A program made the position numbers and the translations under genes. A model generated the notes under the pieces. That model saw only the letters and a list, made by a program, of their open reading frames with translations, did not search any database and was not told the DNA's origin. Below are positions 35,661-44,071 of a DNA stretch of 64,000 bases, one piece after another. Every line of letters starts with the position of its first letter. Position 1 is the stretch's first letter. Source of the stretch: Pirellulales bacterium (GTDB lineage: Bacteria; Planctomycetota; Planctomycetia; Pirellulales; Thermoguttaceae); assembly GCA_016931995.1 (NCBI GenBank), contig JAFGDS010000059.1, positions 1 to 64,000 on the forward strand. The letters run 5' to 3'.

Positions 35661-37517
35661 ATGAAAACGCTCGTTGTTACGGCTTCGGTGATTGGCGCGT
35701 GCGTGCCGTTCTTGGCTGATGTGAACGCGGCAGGCGCGGTCGACTATACCTGGGCGGGCCCAGTGTCGGGCGATTGGGCCGACGTGGCGAAGTGGAATCC
35801 AACCGGCGTGCCCGGCGGCGATCCGGCCGACACGGCCTCGATCACGGCGACCGGCGCGGCGTACACGGTCAACGGCATGGGGTCGCTTTCGGCGTTCACG
35901 CTCGACTCGCCCGACGCCACCGTTCTCCTTGCGACGACCAGGATAATCCCCGTCAACGGGCCGTATCGGTTCGAGAACGGGTCGGTCACCTGCCGCAGTT
36001 ACATCAATTGGTCTGGCTCGGGCACGCTCACGAATAACGCCCAGATGACGATCCTCGACCACGTGAACGTGTCCTGCCCCTTCGTCCAGAACGGCCACCT
36101 GCTGATCCAGGGCGGACCCGTGAACGACGCGCACATCTCGTCGGGCAACTTCATTAACGCGGGCACCATCACGCTCGACTCCACCGATCCCGCCTTCGGC
36201 AGCCGATTGAGCGCCGGGGATTTGACGAACGCCGGTACGATTCACAGCGCCGCCGGCGCGGGCGGCGCCCGGGACATCAACGCCTTGGTGACGAACGAGG
36301 GCCAAATCTTGATTGACGCGGATACCGTGCTGACCCCGACCGCGGGCGACCACGTCAACCGGAGCTTCACTCGCGTCGCGGCCGGCAAAACGCTGACCGT
36401 GATGGGCGCCAGCAAGCACTACGGCCCGGTTTTCAATCAGGACGCCGGCACGCTCCAGATCGACGGCGAGCTGGTCCTCAGCAACTCCGCCACGTTTAAC
36501 TACAACGGCGGGACGATCCTCGGCCCGGTCGTGCTGGCCGATACGTTCATGGAAATGACGCTGTTGCACCCCAATCACCTGAACATCGCGGCCGGCGCGA
36601 CCGATCCGGCCGAGTTCGTGCTCCGCAGTTCGTGCGCGCTCGGCGGCGATTTGCACGCCGGCCAGACGATCACGCTCGATATCCCCGTTCCGATCCAAGG
36701 CATGTCGGCTTGCACGCTCTACGCGGCCGGCAGCACCAACTTCGGCACGATCGCGCTCGCCGGACACGGCGGCGTGTTGAGTTGCGGAACGCGGCCCGGC
36801 GACACGCTGACCAACGCCGGCATCCTCAACATCAACGCGACCCGTTCTCCCCAGATTGGCACGTACATCGAGGGCAGATTAACAAACAACGGAGAGGTCA
36901 ATATCAGCTCGCCCGTGGCTTTCATCGAGCCCCTGGGCGGCGCCCCCTCTCGGCCTTTCGGAGCGGTCAACAACGGCCACCTTCGCCTCCTGAACACCAC
37001 GATGACGTTTAACATGGGCTGCAAATTGACGAACGGGCCGGAGGGAACGCTCAGCGGCGGCGGCACGATTGACGTGAGGCACGCGCTCGGCCAGAAGTTG
37101 ACTAACGAGGGCGTCCTCGCGCCGGGCTTGTCCGTCGGGACGTTGACTATCGACGGGCTGGGCGTGACCTTCCATCAAACCGACTCGGGCGTTTTGGAGA
37201 TCGAGATTGGCGAGGCGGGACACGACGTTTTGGCCATCACGGGCGGGGCGTCGCTGGCCGGCTTGCTCGACGTGCAACTCCAAGACGGCTTTGTACCGCG
37301 ACCCGGCGACGCGTTCGACGTCCTGACCACGACCCTCGGGTTCATGGACAACAGCCTGGTCCTGTCGCCCGAGGATCGAGGGCTGTGGACCATGCAGTAC
37401 GTCGATGAAGGCAAGACGCTCCGGCTCGTGTGCGTGCCCGAGCCCGCGACGTGGGCGCTTCTCGCCCTGGGCGCGGCGGCGATGGCTGCCGTCCGGCGGC
37501 GGCGGGCGACGACCTGA
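35661..37517 (+). CDS. PEP-CTERM beta-strand repeat protein, paralog 2
   Basis: This is a 618-residue protein. ATG 35661 opens a signal peptide (KTLVVTASVIGACVPFLADV); an upstream in-frame ATG lacks this. It matches its upstream neighbour along the whole length, for example GPVSGDW.D, TGVPG.DPADTASITA, SLSAFTLDS.DATVLLAT and LEIEIGEAGHD.LAITG. The two clearly arose by tandem duplication and have since diverged most in the middle repeats. It ends in VPEPATWALLALGAAAMAAV then RRRRATT, a PEP-CTERM signal. The short 86-nt spacing suggests joint transcription with paralog 1. Confidence 0.92.
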   Translation: MKTLVVTASVIGACVPFLADVNAAGAVDYTWAGPVSGDWADVAKWNPTGVPGGDPADTASITATGAAYTVNGMGSLSAFTLDSPDATVLLATTRIIPVNGPYRFENGSVTCRSYINWSGSGTLTNNAQMTILDHVNVSCPFVQNGHLLIQGGPVNDAHISSGNFINAGTITLDSTDPAFGSRLSAGDLTNAGTIHSAAGAGGARDINALVTNEGQILIDADTVLTPTAGDHVNRSFTRVAAGKTLTVMGASKHYGPVFNQDAGTLQIDGELVLSNSATFNYNGGTILGPVVLADTFMEMTLLHPNHLNIAAGATDPAEFVLRSSCALGGDLHAGQTITLDIPVPIQGMSACTLYAAGSTNFGTIALAGHGGVLSCGTRPGDTLTNAGILNINATRSPQIGTYIEGRLTNNGEVNISSPVAFIEPLGGAPSRPFGAVNNGHLRLLNTTMTFNMGCKLTNGPEGTLSGGGTIDVRHALGQKLTNEGVLAPGLSVGTLTIDGLGVTFHQTDSGVLEIEIGEAGHDVLAITGGASLAGLLDVQLQDGFVPRPGDAFDVLTTTLGFMDNSLVLSPEDRGLWTMQYVDEGKTLRLVCVPEPATWALLALGAAAMAAVRRRRATT

Positions 37518-37677
37518 CGTCTCGGCGCCGGAAGGACGGGTTTTGCGCGGGCGATCCGCGGCGCGGCCCGTTGACAAGATCGGCCTGGCTGCCAAAATAG
37601 TGGGCGGCGCGTCTCGCGCGCCGAGACGCGGATCCGACAACGCGACCGCTCGCCGGTCCCCAACCACGGCGCCGCCC

Positions 37678-38502
37678 ATGAGGCTCCTGGATCGACTCGA
37701 ACGACGCTGGGGCCGCTGGGCCGTGGGCAATGTGACGCTCGCCCTGGTCATCGGGCAGATCGCCTGCTACGTCCTTGGGAAGGCCGACGCGGCCGCCCTC
37801 GATCGGCTTGCCTTCGTACCGAGCCTCTTCCTGGCGGGCGAATTCTGGCGCCCCTTCTCGTTCGTCTTCCAGCCGCCGCAGTGCCACCCGGTCTTCGCGT
37901 TTTTCGCCTGGTATCTCTTTTACCTGATGGGCACGGCCCTGGAGCATACCTGGGGCGCGTTCCGTTACAACGTGTTCCTGTTGACCGGCTACGTCGCCAC
38001 GGTGGCCGTCGCGTTTCTCACGCCGGACGCGCCGGCGTCCGTGGCGTTTCTCGGCGGCTCGGTCTTCCTGGCCTTCGCGTATCTGTATCCCAACTTCCAG
38101 CTCCTCTTGATGTTCATCCTGCCGGTCCGCATCAAGTGGCTGGCCCTGATCACGTGGATCGTGTACGGCTGGGTCATGATTGTCGGACCGATGCCCGCCC
38201 GCATCCTGATCGGCGCGTCGGTGGTGAACTTTTTCCTTTTCTTCGGCGGCGACGTCGCGCGGCGGATGTGGGCGGGCCACCGGACCATGCGCCGCGGCGT
38301 CAAGCAGATCGCCCAGCGCACGGCCGTCCGGCATCGCTGCGCGATCTGCGGCGTGACCAATCTGACCGACCCGACGATGGAGTTCCGTTACTGCTCGAAG
38401 TGCGCGGGCACGCCGTGCTACTGCGCGGTTCACCTGCGCAATCACGAGCACGTTGTGGACGCGGCGTCAGTCCAGCCCGCCGGCCGCGGCGAAGAGGAGT
38501 AG
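37678..38502 (+). CDS. Rhomboid-like membrane protein with C-terminal zinc ribbon
   Basis: This is a 274-residue integral membrane protein. Six hydrophobic helices lie between about residues 18 and 190, with a WRPFSFVFQPPQCHPVFAFF stretch and WYLFYLMGTALEHTWGAFRY reminiscent of the rhomboid fold (GTALEHTWG matches its G..LE..WG block). The usual rhomboid serine motif GxSG is replaced by LGGSVFLAFAY, so protease activity is doubtful. The cytosolic tail (about 225-260) has CAICG and CSKC plus CYC.H, a probable zinc ribbon. The 3' end overlaps the convergent folP end by 36 nt. ATG 37678 was chosen because it leads directly into the first helix. Confidence 0.75.
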   Translation: MRLLDRLERRWGRWAVGNVTLALVIGQIACYVLGKADAAALDRLAFVPSLFLAGEFWRPFSFVFQPPQCHPVFAFFAWYLFYLMGTALEHTWGAFRYNVFLLTGYVATVAVAFLTPDAPASVAFLGGSVFLAFAYLYPNFQLLLMFILPVRIKWLALITWIVYGWVMIVGPMPARILIGASVVNFFLFFGGDVARRMWAGHRTMRRGVKQIAQRTAVRHRCAICGVTNLTDPTMEFRYCSKCAGTPCYCAVHLRNHEHVVDAASVQPAGRGEEE

Positions 38503-39345
38503 CGCCTGGCGCGCGGCGGCCACGTCGTGGACGCGGAGGATCTGGACGCCGGCGCGGGCCAGGGCCAAGGCGACGCCCAGCGTGCCGGCCGTCCGATCGG
38601 CCGACGGATCGCCCAGCACGTGGCCGATGAATCGCTTGCGCGAGGGGCCCACCAGCACGGGGCAACCCAGCGCGTGCAGCCGGCCCACCGACGCCAAAAG
38701 CGCAAGGTTGTGCTCCGCGGTCTTGCCGAAGCCAATGCCCGGGTCCAAGGCGATCCGCGCCCGGTCGATGCCCGCCGCGACCAGCCGATCGCGGCATCGG
38801 GCCAAATAGTCGAACACGTCGGCCACCACGTCGTCGTAACGCGGCGCGTCCTGCATGTTTTCGGGCGTGCCTTGCATGTGCATCGCGCACACGCCGACCT
38901 CGCTTTCGACCGCCACGGCCAGCATGTCCGGATCGCCCGACAGGGCCGTCACGTCGTTGATCACCGTCGCGCCCGCCTCGACGGCCGCCCGGGCGACCGC
39001 CGCCTTTGACGTGTCGATCGAAAGCGGCACGGCGGTCTGGTCCGTGAGGCCGCGGAGCACGGGCAGGACGCGGGCGAGCTCCTCGTCGGCGCCGACCGGC
39101 GCGGCCCCGGGTCGGGTGCTCTGGCCGCCGACGTCCAACAGGTCCGCCCCGTCGGCCGCCAGCGCCAGCCCGCGGGCGATCGCCGCGGCCGGCTCGCGAT
39201 ACCGGCCGCCGTCGGAGAAGCTGTCCGGCGTGACGTTCACCACGCCCATCAGAAGCGGCAGCCGGCCCAGCGCCAGCGTCCGCCCCCGGCCAATCCGCCA
39301 GCGTCGGGCCCGCTCGGGCAACGCGAAAGGAGGGTCTGGGCACAT
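38467..39345 (-). CDS. folP: Dihydropteroate synthase
   Basis: This is a 292-residue TIM-barrel enzyme that condenses para-aminobenzoate with the pterin pyrophosphate in folate synthesis. All signature loops are present: MGVVNVTPDSFSDGGRY (about residues 33-49), DLLDVGGQSTRPGA, VINDVTAL, MHMQGTPENMQ, LDPGIGFGKTAEHN and VGPSRKRFIG. The length and start fit the family with a short N-terminal lead. It is convergent with the rhomboid-like gene, overlapping by 36 nt at the 3' ends. No other folate gene is in the window. Confidence 0.96.
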   Translation of the reverse strand: MCPDPPFALPERARRWRIGRGRTLALGRLPLLMGVVNVTPDSFSDGGRYREPAAAIARGLALAADGADLLDVGGQSTRPGAAPVGADEELARVLPVLRGLTDQTAVPLSIDTSKAAVARAAVEAGATVINDVTALSGDPDMLAVAVESEVGVCAMHMQGTPENMQDAPRYDDVVADVFDYLARCRDRLVAAGIDRARIALDPGIGFGKTAEHNLALLASVGRLHALGCPVLVGPSRKRFIGHVLGDPSADRTAGTLGVALALARAGVQILRVHDVAAARQALLLFAAAGGLD

Positions 39346-39405
39346 GTCACTGGAACCGTTGGAAGTCCGATGAAAGGAGAGCCTGTCGGTTTGGTCAAGG
39401 AAGAA

Positions 39406-39645
39406 ACCGCAGATGGACGCGGATGAACGCAGATTACCGCAGGCAGAGGCGTTTGGCTAGACGCCGCGAGAAGGAAAGGAAAGGGAAGAGAAGGGAAGGG
39501 AAGCGAGGCGGACGACCGGGGCAGATGCGGCATTTCGAGGATCGTCCGACCATGCAGTCGCACTGGACGAAGTTATTGCGGGGAAACATTACAGATTCCT
39601 CGCCCCCTGGCTATCTGCGTTTATCCGCGTCCATCCGTGGTTCCT
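39406..39645. repeat. Widely spaced inverted repeat (CAGATGGACGCGGAT family)
   Basis: The left arm AACCGCAGATGGACGCGGAT continuing GAACGCAGATTA (39411-39442 region) pairs with the right arm around 39610-39645, whose reverse complement reads AACCACGGATGGACGCGGAT continuing AAACGCAGATAG. About 170 nt lie between the arms, including a purine-rich GGAAAGGAAAGGGAAG tract. The element occupies the folP/lptE gap, and no gene is seen within it. Confidence 0.85.
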
Positions 39646-39646
39646 T

Positions 39647-40195
39647 TCACTCCTTTCCTCCCCACGGCGCTTCCATCATGCTGACGATCTGCTCGGCGAC
39701 GCTCTGGATGGCCTGTTGCTGCGTCGTGGCGACCGATTGACCGACTTCGGGCATCATGTCGGCCGTGGCGCCGACGGCCACGGCGGGCGGAGGAAGCTCG
39801 ATCGCGCCGCCCTCGCGCAAGGCAACGCCCCGCCGGTCGATCCAGTTCACCAGCACCTGCATCCGCGCTTCGACCTGCCGGGCGTCGCCGTAGCGGTTCT
39901 GCGCCACGACCCGCTTGCCTTCGTCCACGAGCACGCCGGTCAGAACGCTGTCCGCGTCGGGCGTGCCGACCACCTTGTACGGCGTCTTCAGCTCGATCTC
40001 CTTGACCACGGCCTCCGTGAGCCGCTCGCCCAGGTCGCGGCGGAAACTGGTCGAATCGAACGTGGGCACGTAGACGGTGTGGATGTGCCGCGGATAGAGA
40101 CCCTCGTTGCCAAGCTGATACCCGGCGCAACCGCCAAGCGCCAGCATCGCGGACGGCAAGAGTAGGAGGGCGGTTCGCATCGCGCTAACGATCAT
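39647..40195 (-). CDS. LptE-like outer-membrane lipoprotein
   Basis: This is a 182-residue probable lipoprotein: signal segment ALLLLPSAMLALGGC with the lipobox cysteine in LGGCAGYQLG, followed by the LptE/RlpB-type motif HIHTVYVPTFDSTSFRRDLGERLTEAVVKEIE. LptE normally sits in LptD and helps insert lipopolysaccharide in the outer membrane. The C-terminal half predicts a helix-strand pattern (QVEARMQVLVNWID). The start at 40195 overlaps the upstream TPR gene by 11 nt. ATG 40180 is an alternative and gives a tighter signal peptide. It is probably co-transcribed with the TPR lipoprotein, suggesting both act at the outer membrane. Confidence 0.75.
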   Translation of the reverse strand: MIVSAMRTALLLLPSAMLALGGCAGYQLGNEGLYPRHIHTVYVPTFDSTSFRRDLGERLTEAVVKEIELKTPYKVVGTPDADSVLTGVLVDEGKRVVAQNRYGDARQVEARMQVLVNWIDRRGVALREGGAIELPPPAVAVGATADMMPEVGQSVATTQQQAIQSVAEQIVSMMEAPWGGKE

Positions 40196-41546
40196 CCGGA
40201 AATAGATCCGTCAGGAACTTGAACCGGTTGGGCGGCTTGTCCGGATAGTCCTTGATCTCGGCCAACCGCGCCTGGGCCGCTCGGGCCATCTCGCCGCCGG
40301 GATAGTCCTTCAAGATCTGGCGGTAGTAATACTTCGCGGCGCCGTACTGCCGTCGCACCTCGTAAAACTTCGCCATCTGCCAATCGCGCTCGGCCATCTT
40401 GGCCTCGAAGCGATTTCGGGCGTGGACCACGTTGGCTCGCTCCTCGCCCAACTGGTGGCCAAACTGCCGCAGCGCCTGGTCGGCGATCTCGCTGGCCTCT
40501 TCCAAGGGCTTGCGATCGTACATCGCCCCTTGATAGACCTGCTCCTTGCTCTTCATCCCCAACAGGTGCGCCTCGACGATGTGCGCGCTATTGGGATACT
40601 CCTTGCGAAGCCGGTCGTACTGGAACGCCGCTTCCTCGAACCGGCCCTTGCGGAAGTAGCTGTTGCCCAGGGCCATCAACGCGTCGTCGGCCAACGGGCC
40701 GGTCGGGTCGTGCAAGGTGACCATCTCGTACGCTTTTCGGGCATTGCCCAGCGTGTCAAAACGCGGCCGGCCCGCGTCGTTCAGGTTGGGCGTGACCGGC
40801 CAGTGCGGCTCGGCCTCGTGCAGGTCGTCCCAATACTTGGCGATATCGAACAATCGCCGCGAGACCTTGTCGAGATGGCGCGTGTTGTCGTGCTTCTTGA
40901 GGAGATTGCAGAGCGTGTCGAACGACTTCGAGTATTCGTCGGCGAAGAAATGGCTCTCGGACGCCATGAACAGGGCGTTTTCCTCCAGCGACGAGTCGGG
41001 CCAGCGGCCGGCCGCCGCGCGGAATTTCACCGCCGCCTCGCGGTAACGCTTCTGTTGGTAGAGGGCCCAACCCTCCTGGTAGTATTGCTTGGCGATCCCC
41101 TTGTCGGCCCCAAAACCCGCGGCCGCCTTCAGATTCTCGTAAACCCGGTCCGGGGCCAAATCCGCCAGGTCAAAGCCCGACTTCTCGTCCTTCTTCTTCG
41201 GACCGTCGTCCTCGTCAAAGGCGTCGGCGTCGAGCACCGGGATGGCCGAGGCTTCGTTCAGGCCGTCCGCGCTGGGCAGCGGCTGCACGGCCGAGGTCTG
41301 CTGAACGCCGGAGTCGGAGGGCCGCGCGACCTCCGACGCGGCGGGCGAGCGACCCCGCAGCCGGTCGAACAGCCACCCGCCGCCCGAATCGTCGTCGTAC
41401 CCGCCGCCGGAGCTCGCCGAGGGCAAATCCGGCCGGACGGCCCCGCCCGTGGGCGCCGGGGGCACGGAATGGCAGCCCGCGACCGCCAGCGCCAGCCCCA
41501 GGGCCGATCCCAGCATCCGCCATCCTTGCGCTACCGAGTGGGACAT
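40185..41546 (-). CDS. BamD/YfiO-like TPR lipoprotein
   Basis: This is a 453-residue protein with an N-terminal lipoprotein signal (LGSALGLALAVAGC, lipobox Cys near residue 25). A disordered acidic, Gly/Ser-rich linker (about 30-130) comes next. A TPR array follows, with repeats like YYQEGWALYQQKRYREAAVKFR, FRKGRFEEAAFQYDRLRKEY and YGAAKYYYRQILKDY. The spacing and the 'YP.S' endings resemble BamD, which helps assemble beta-barrel proteins in the outer membrane. The central part also has a long block (about 200-260) unlike E. coli BamD. It overlaps the LptE-like gene by 11 nt. Start 41546; ATG at 41516 is an alternative nearer the signal. Confidence 0.8.
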   Translation of the reverse strand: MSHSVAQGWRMLGSALGLALAVAGCHSVPPAPTGGAVRPDLPSASSGGGYDDDSGGGWLFDRLRGRSPAASEVARPSDSGVQQTSAVQPLPSADGLNEASAIPVLDADAFDEDDGPKKKDEKSGFDLADLAPDRVYENLKAAAGFGADKGIAKQYYQEGWALYQQKRYREAAVKFRAAAGRWPDSSLEENALFMASESHFFADEYSKSFDTLCNLLKKHDNTRHLDKVSRRLFDIAKYWDDLHEAEPHWPVTPNLNDAGRPRFDTLGNARKAYEMVTLHDPTGPLADDALMALGNSYFRKGRFEEAAFQYDRLRKEYPNSAHIVEAHLLGMKSKEQVYQGAMYDRKPLEEASEIADQALRQFGHQLGEERANVVHARNRFEAKMAERDWQMAKFYEVRRQYGAAKYYYRQILKDYPGGEMARAAQARLAEIKDYPDKPPNRFKFLTDLFPDDR

Positions 41547-41599
41547 CCGTGTCCTGGGTGGTAATCGACTGTGTTGTGAGAAGAGACCGGGTTATCCGT

Positions 41600-41754
41600 G
41601 TGCCACTGGCTCCGCCAGTGCCGAATTCCGCAAGTGTGTCACTGCTGGCTTGCCCAGCAGTGCCTTCCCTGGAGCATTGGTTTCGTTCCTCGGCCACTCC
41701 CCATGCCAGTGCCGAATCTCCCGTGTTGTTCCACACTGGCGGAGCCAGTGGCAC
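41600..41754. repeat. 21-nt perfect inverted repeat pair
   Basis: GTGCCACTGGCTCCGCCAGT plus G at 41600-41620 is exactly complementary to 41734-41754. Each arm is itself a palindrome (CACTGGC..GCCAGTG). A further GTGTCACTGCTGGCTTGCCC unit lies between them at about 41636. A partial copy sits at 84-99. The element fills the recO / TPR-lipoprotein gap. Confidence 0.92.
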
Positions 41755-41774
41755 TCAAGGATCGGGCCTTCTTT

Positions 41775-42530
41775 CTATTCGCAGCGGCAGGTCAGGTACG
41801 GCTGCAATCGCGGCCGCCGGCCGATCAGATGAGCCATGTAATGATTCATTACTCCCCGCAGCCGCCCGCCGGTCTGGACGTTCCACGCGGCCGTTTGCCA
41901 CGCCTTGTCGTCCGGCTCGGCGAGCCGGCGCATCGCGTTGATCACGTCGGCCTCGACGGAGGCCACGGTCGTTCGTCCCGCGCGGCACGCCGCGCAGAGC
42001 ACGCCGCCGTCGAGATGCCCGAAGGCGACCCGCCGGCCCGAAGGCACGCGACAGCCGCATCCGGCGCACACGTCCAACGAAGGCAGCAGTCCAATGGTTC
42101 GCAGCAATGCTAGTTCAAACCGTAACACCCGCCGCCCGACCCGGTCGCCCGCCGCGAAGGCCGCCAGCGCGTCGTCGGCCAGGTCGAACACTTCTGGATG
42201 AGGGTCGTCATCCTCGGTCAACTCGCCCAACAGCTCGGCCACGTAATAGCCGGCGTAGAGCCCCGCCAGGTCCCGCCCGGCCGGGCGGAACCGCCGCAGG
42301 AGCTTCGCCTCGGTCACCAGGTCGAGCGCGTCGGACGTTTTGCGGAGGAAGACTATTCGACAGACGGCCAGCAGGTCAAGAGCAGACTCGAAGGGACCCT
42401 TGAGCCGCCTGGCCCCCTTCGCCAAAGCCCCCACCTTGCCAAACTCCCGCGTGAAAAGCGACACGACAAGGCTCGTCTCGCTAAACTCCGTCGTCCGTAG
42501 GACAATCGCCGTGGCTTTTTCGGTGGACAT
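41775..42530 (-). CDS. recO: DNA repair protein RecO
   Basis: This is a 251-residue RecO, which loads RecA with RecR in the RecF pathway. ATG 42530 gives the family N-terminus (STEKATAIVLRTTEFSETSLVVSLFT), the OB-fold. Then come GKVGALAKGARRLKGPFESALDLL and the helical domain with YVAELLGELTEDDDPHPEVFDL. The zinc site is CAGCGC with a later CAAC, as is usual. A 22-codon longer start is possible but has no homology. Upstream is the tRNA-Pro gene. Confidence 0.95.
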   Translation of the reverse strand: MSTEKATAIVLRTTEFSETSLVVSLFTREFGKVGALAKGARRLKGPFESALDLLAVCRIVFLRKTSDALDLVTEAKLLRRFRPAGRDLAGLYAGYYVAELLGELTEDDDPHPEVFDLADDALAAFAAGDRVGRRVLRFELALLRTIGLLPSLDVCAGCGCRVPSGRRVAFGHLDGGVLCAACRAGRTTVASVEADVINAMRRLAEPDDKAWQTAAWNVQTGGRLRGVMNHYMAHLIGRRPRLQPYLTCRCE

Positions 42531-42671
42531 GGGCAGGCAGGATGGCCCAATACCGGTGAGAGGGTGCTGACAAGACGTGTGGCCCGTGAACATCAATGAC
42601 CGTGGTTCTGCCCAAGACTTGTCACGTTGTGGCTACCTCTTGAACAAAACCATTGCCAAAACGAGCACGAC

Positions 42672-42709
42672 AAAAAGGGGGACAAGTTCAATCACTGAAC
42701 TTATCCCCC
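42672..42709 (-). terminator. Rho-independent terminator of tRNA-Pro
   Basis: On the minus strand GGGGGATAAGTTCA, loop GTGAT, TGAACTTGTCCCCC is followed by TTTTT. The stem is 14 bp with one G-U type mismatch. It begins 10 nt past the tRNA 3' end. Confidence 0.92.
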
Positions 42710-42716
42710 ATCGTAG

Positions 42717-42793
<77 letters not shown>

Positions 42794-43150
42794 GGGTTGG
42801 GCTGGCGGGGACGAGACTCTGCCCGCGACGGCCTCGAGGACCTGGCTTGCGAGGATGCTGGGTGAATGGGCCACGGCAACATCTCTCTCAAGTGGGGCTC
42901 CGATCGCCGCAACCTCGGCCACGTCGAGCCAGCTTGGCTCGTCATCGGGAACCGCCGGGCCGCGCCGCGCGGGCACGTCCGACGACAGGTCCCAGGACGA
43001 ACCCGTAGTATGGCAGATCCGGAGCGGCCTGGCAATGGTGGCCGTCACGTTGGGGGAGAGGGGTCGTCAACGGCCCTCCGAACGGCGACAATGATGCCCT
43101 GGCGTGAGAATGCCAGGCCGTGATCCGCTCGGAGAAGGAGATTAGGAAGC

Positions 43151-44071
43151 ATGTTCGCCGACCAATTGGCGGAACACGTTCGCCAGCGGGGAAACCCGGT
43201 GCTGGTGGGGTTGGACCCCCGGGCGTCGATGCTTCCGGCGGGGTTATTGCAGGGGGGCGCGGCGGCCCCGCCGGCGCGGCAGGCCGAGGCGTACAGGCGA
43301 TTCTGTTTTGGCGTGATTGACGTGGTCGGCCCGCTGGTGCCGGCCGTGAAGCCGCAAATGGCGTTTTTTGAACAGCTTGGTCCCGCCGGCATGATCGTAC
43401 TGGCCGAGGTGGTCCGACACGCCCAATCCAGAGGCATGTTGGTGATCCTGGATGGGAAGCGGAACGATATTGGCACGACGGCGTCGGCCTACGCCGAGGG
43501 GCTGTTGGGGCGCGAGAGCCCCTGGGGGGCCGACGCGGCGACGGTCAGCCCCTACCTGGGCGCCGACAGCCTGGACCCCTTTGTCGAGGTGGCCCAGGCA
43601 CGCGGAGCGGGGATCTTCGTGTTGGTGAAGACCTCGAATCCGGGCGGAGGCATGCTTCAAGACGTTGTTGCGGACGGACGGACGGTTTACCGGCGCGTGG
43701 CCGAATACGTCGAGCGGCTTGCCGAGCGGACGGCGGGCGGCTCCGGCTATGGACTGGTGGGCGGGGTGGTGGGCGCGACGTATCCCGAGCAGTTGGCCGA
43801 ACTCCGCGAGGCCATGCCGCACGCGTGGTTTCTCGTGCCGGGCTTTGGCAGCCAGGGCGGCACGGCCCACGACGTGGCCGCGGCGTTCGATCCGCGCGGC
43901 GGCGGCGCGATCGTGAACAACTCGCGGGGGATCATTTTCGCCCACGCCCGAGCGCCCTACGCGGAGCGTTTTGGCGCGGCGCGGTGGCAGGAAGCGATCG
44001 AGGCGGCAACCCGCGACATGATCGACGAACTTCGCGGCCAGACGCCGGCGGGGCGATTGACCGGCGGCTGA
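43151..44071 (+). CDS. pyrF: Orotidine 5'-phosphate decarboxylase
   Basis: This is a 306-residue OMP decarboxylase, the last step of UMP synthesis. It is of the longer type 2 form. The start MFADQLAEHVRQRGNPVLVG leads into LDPR. The catalytic block VILDGKRNDIGTTASAYAEG holds the Lys and Asp catalytic charges. NPYLG is replaced by SPYLGADSLDPF. The phosphate-binding end reads VPGFGSQGG and NSRGIIFA. RBS GAAGGAGATTAGGAAG precedes the ATG. It is a single gene; the next gene is 624 nt away. Confidence 0.96.
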   Translation: MFADQLAEHVRQRGNPVLVGLDPRASMLPAGLLQGGAAAPPARQAEAYRRFCFGVIDVVGPLVPAVKPQMAFFEQLGPAGMIVLAEVVRHAQSRGMLVILDGKRNDIGTTASAYAEGLLGRESPWGADAATVSPYLGADSLDPFVEVAQARGAGIFVLVKTSNPGGGMLQDVVADGRTVYRRVAEYVERLAERTAGGSGYGLVGGVVGATYPEQLAELREAMPHAWFLVPGFGSQGGTAHDVAAAFDPRGGGAIVNNSRGIIFAHARAPYAERFGAARWQEAIEAATRDMIDELRGQTPAGRLTGG

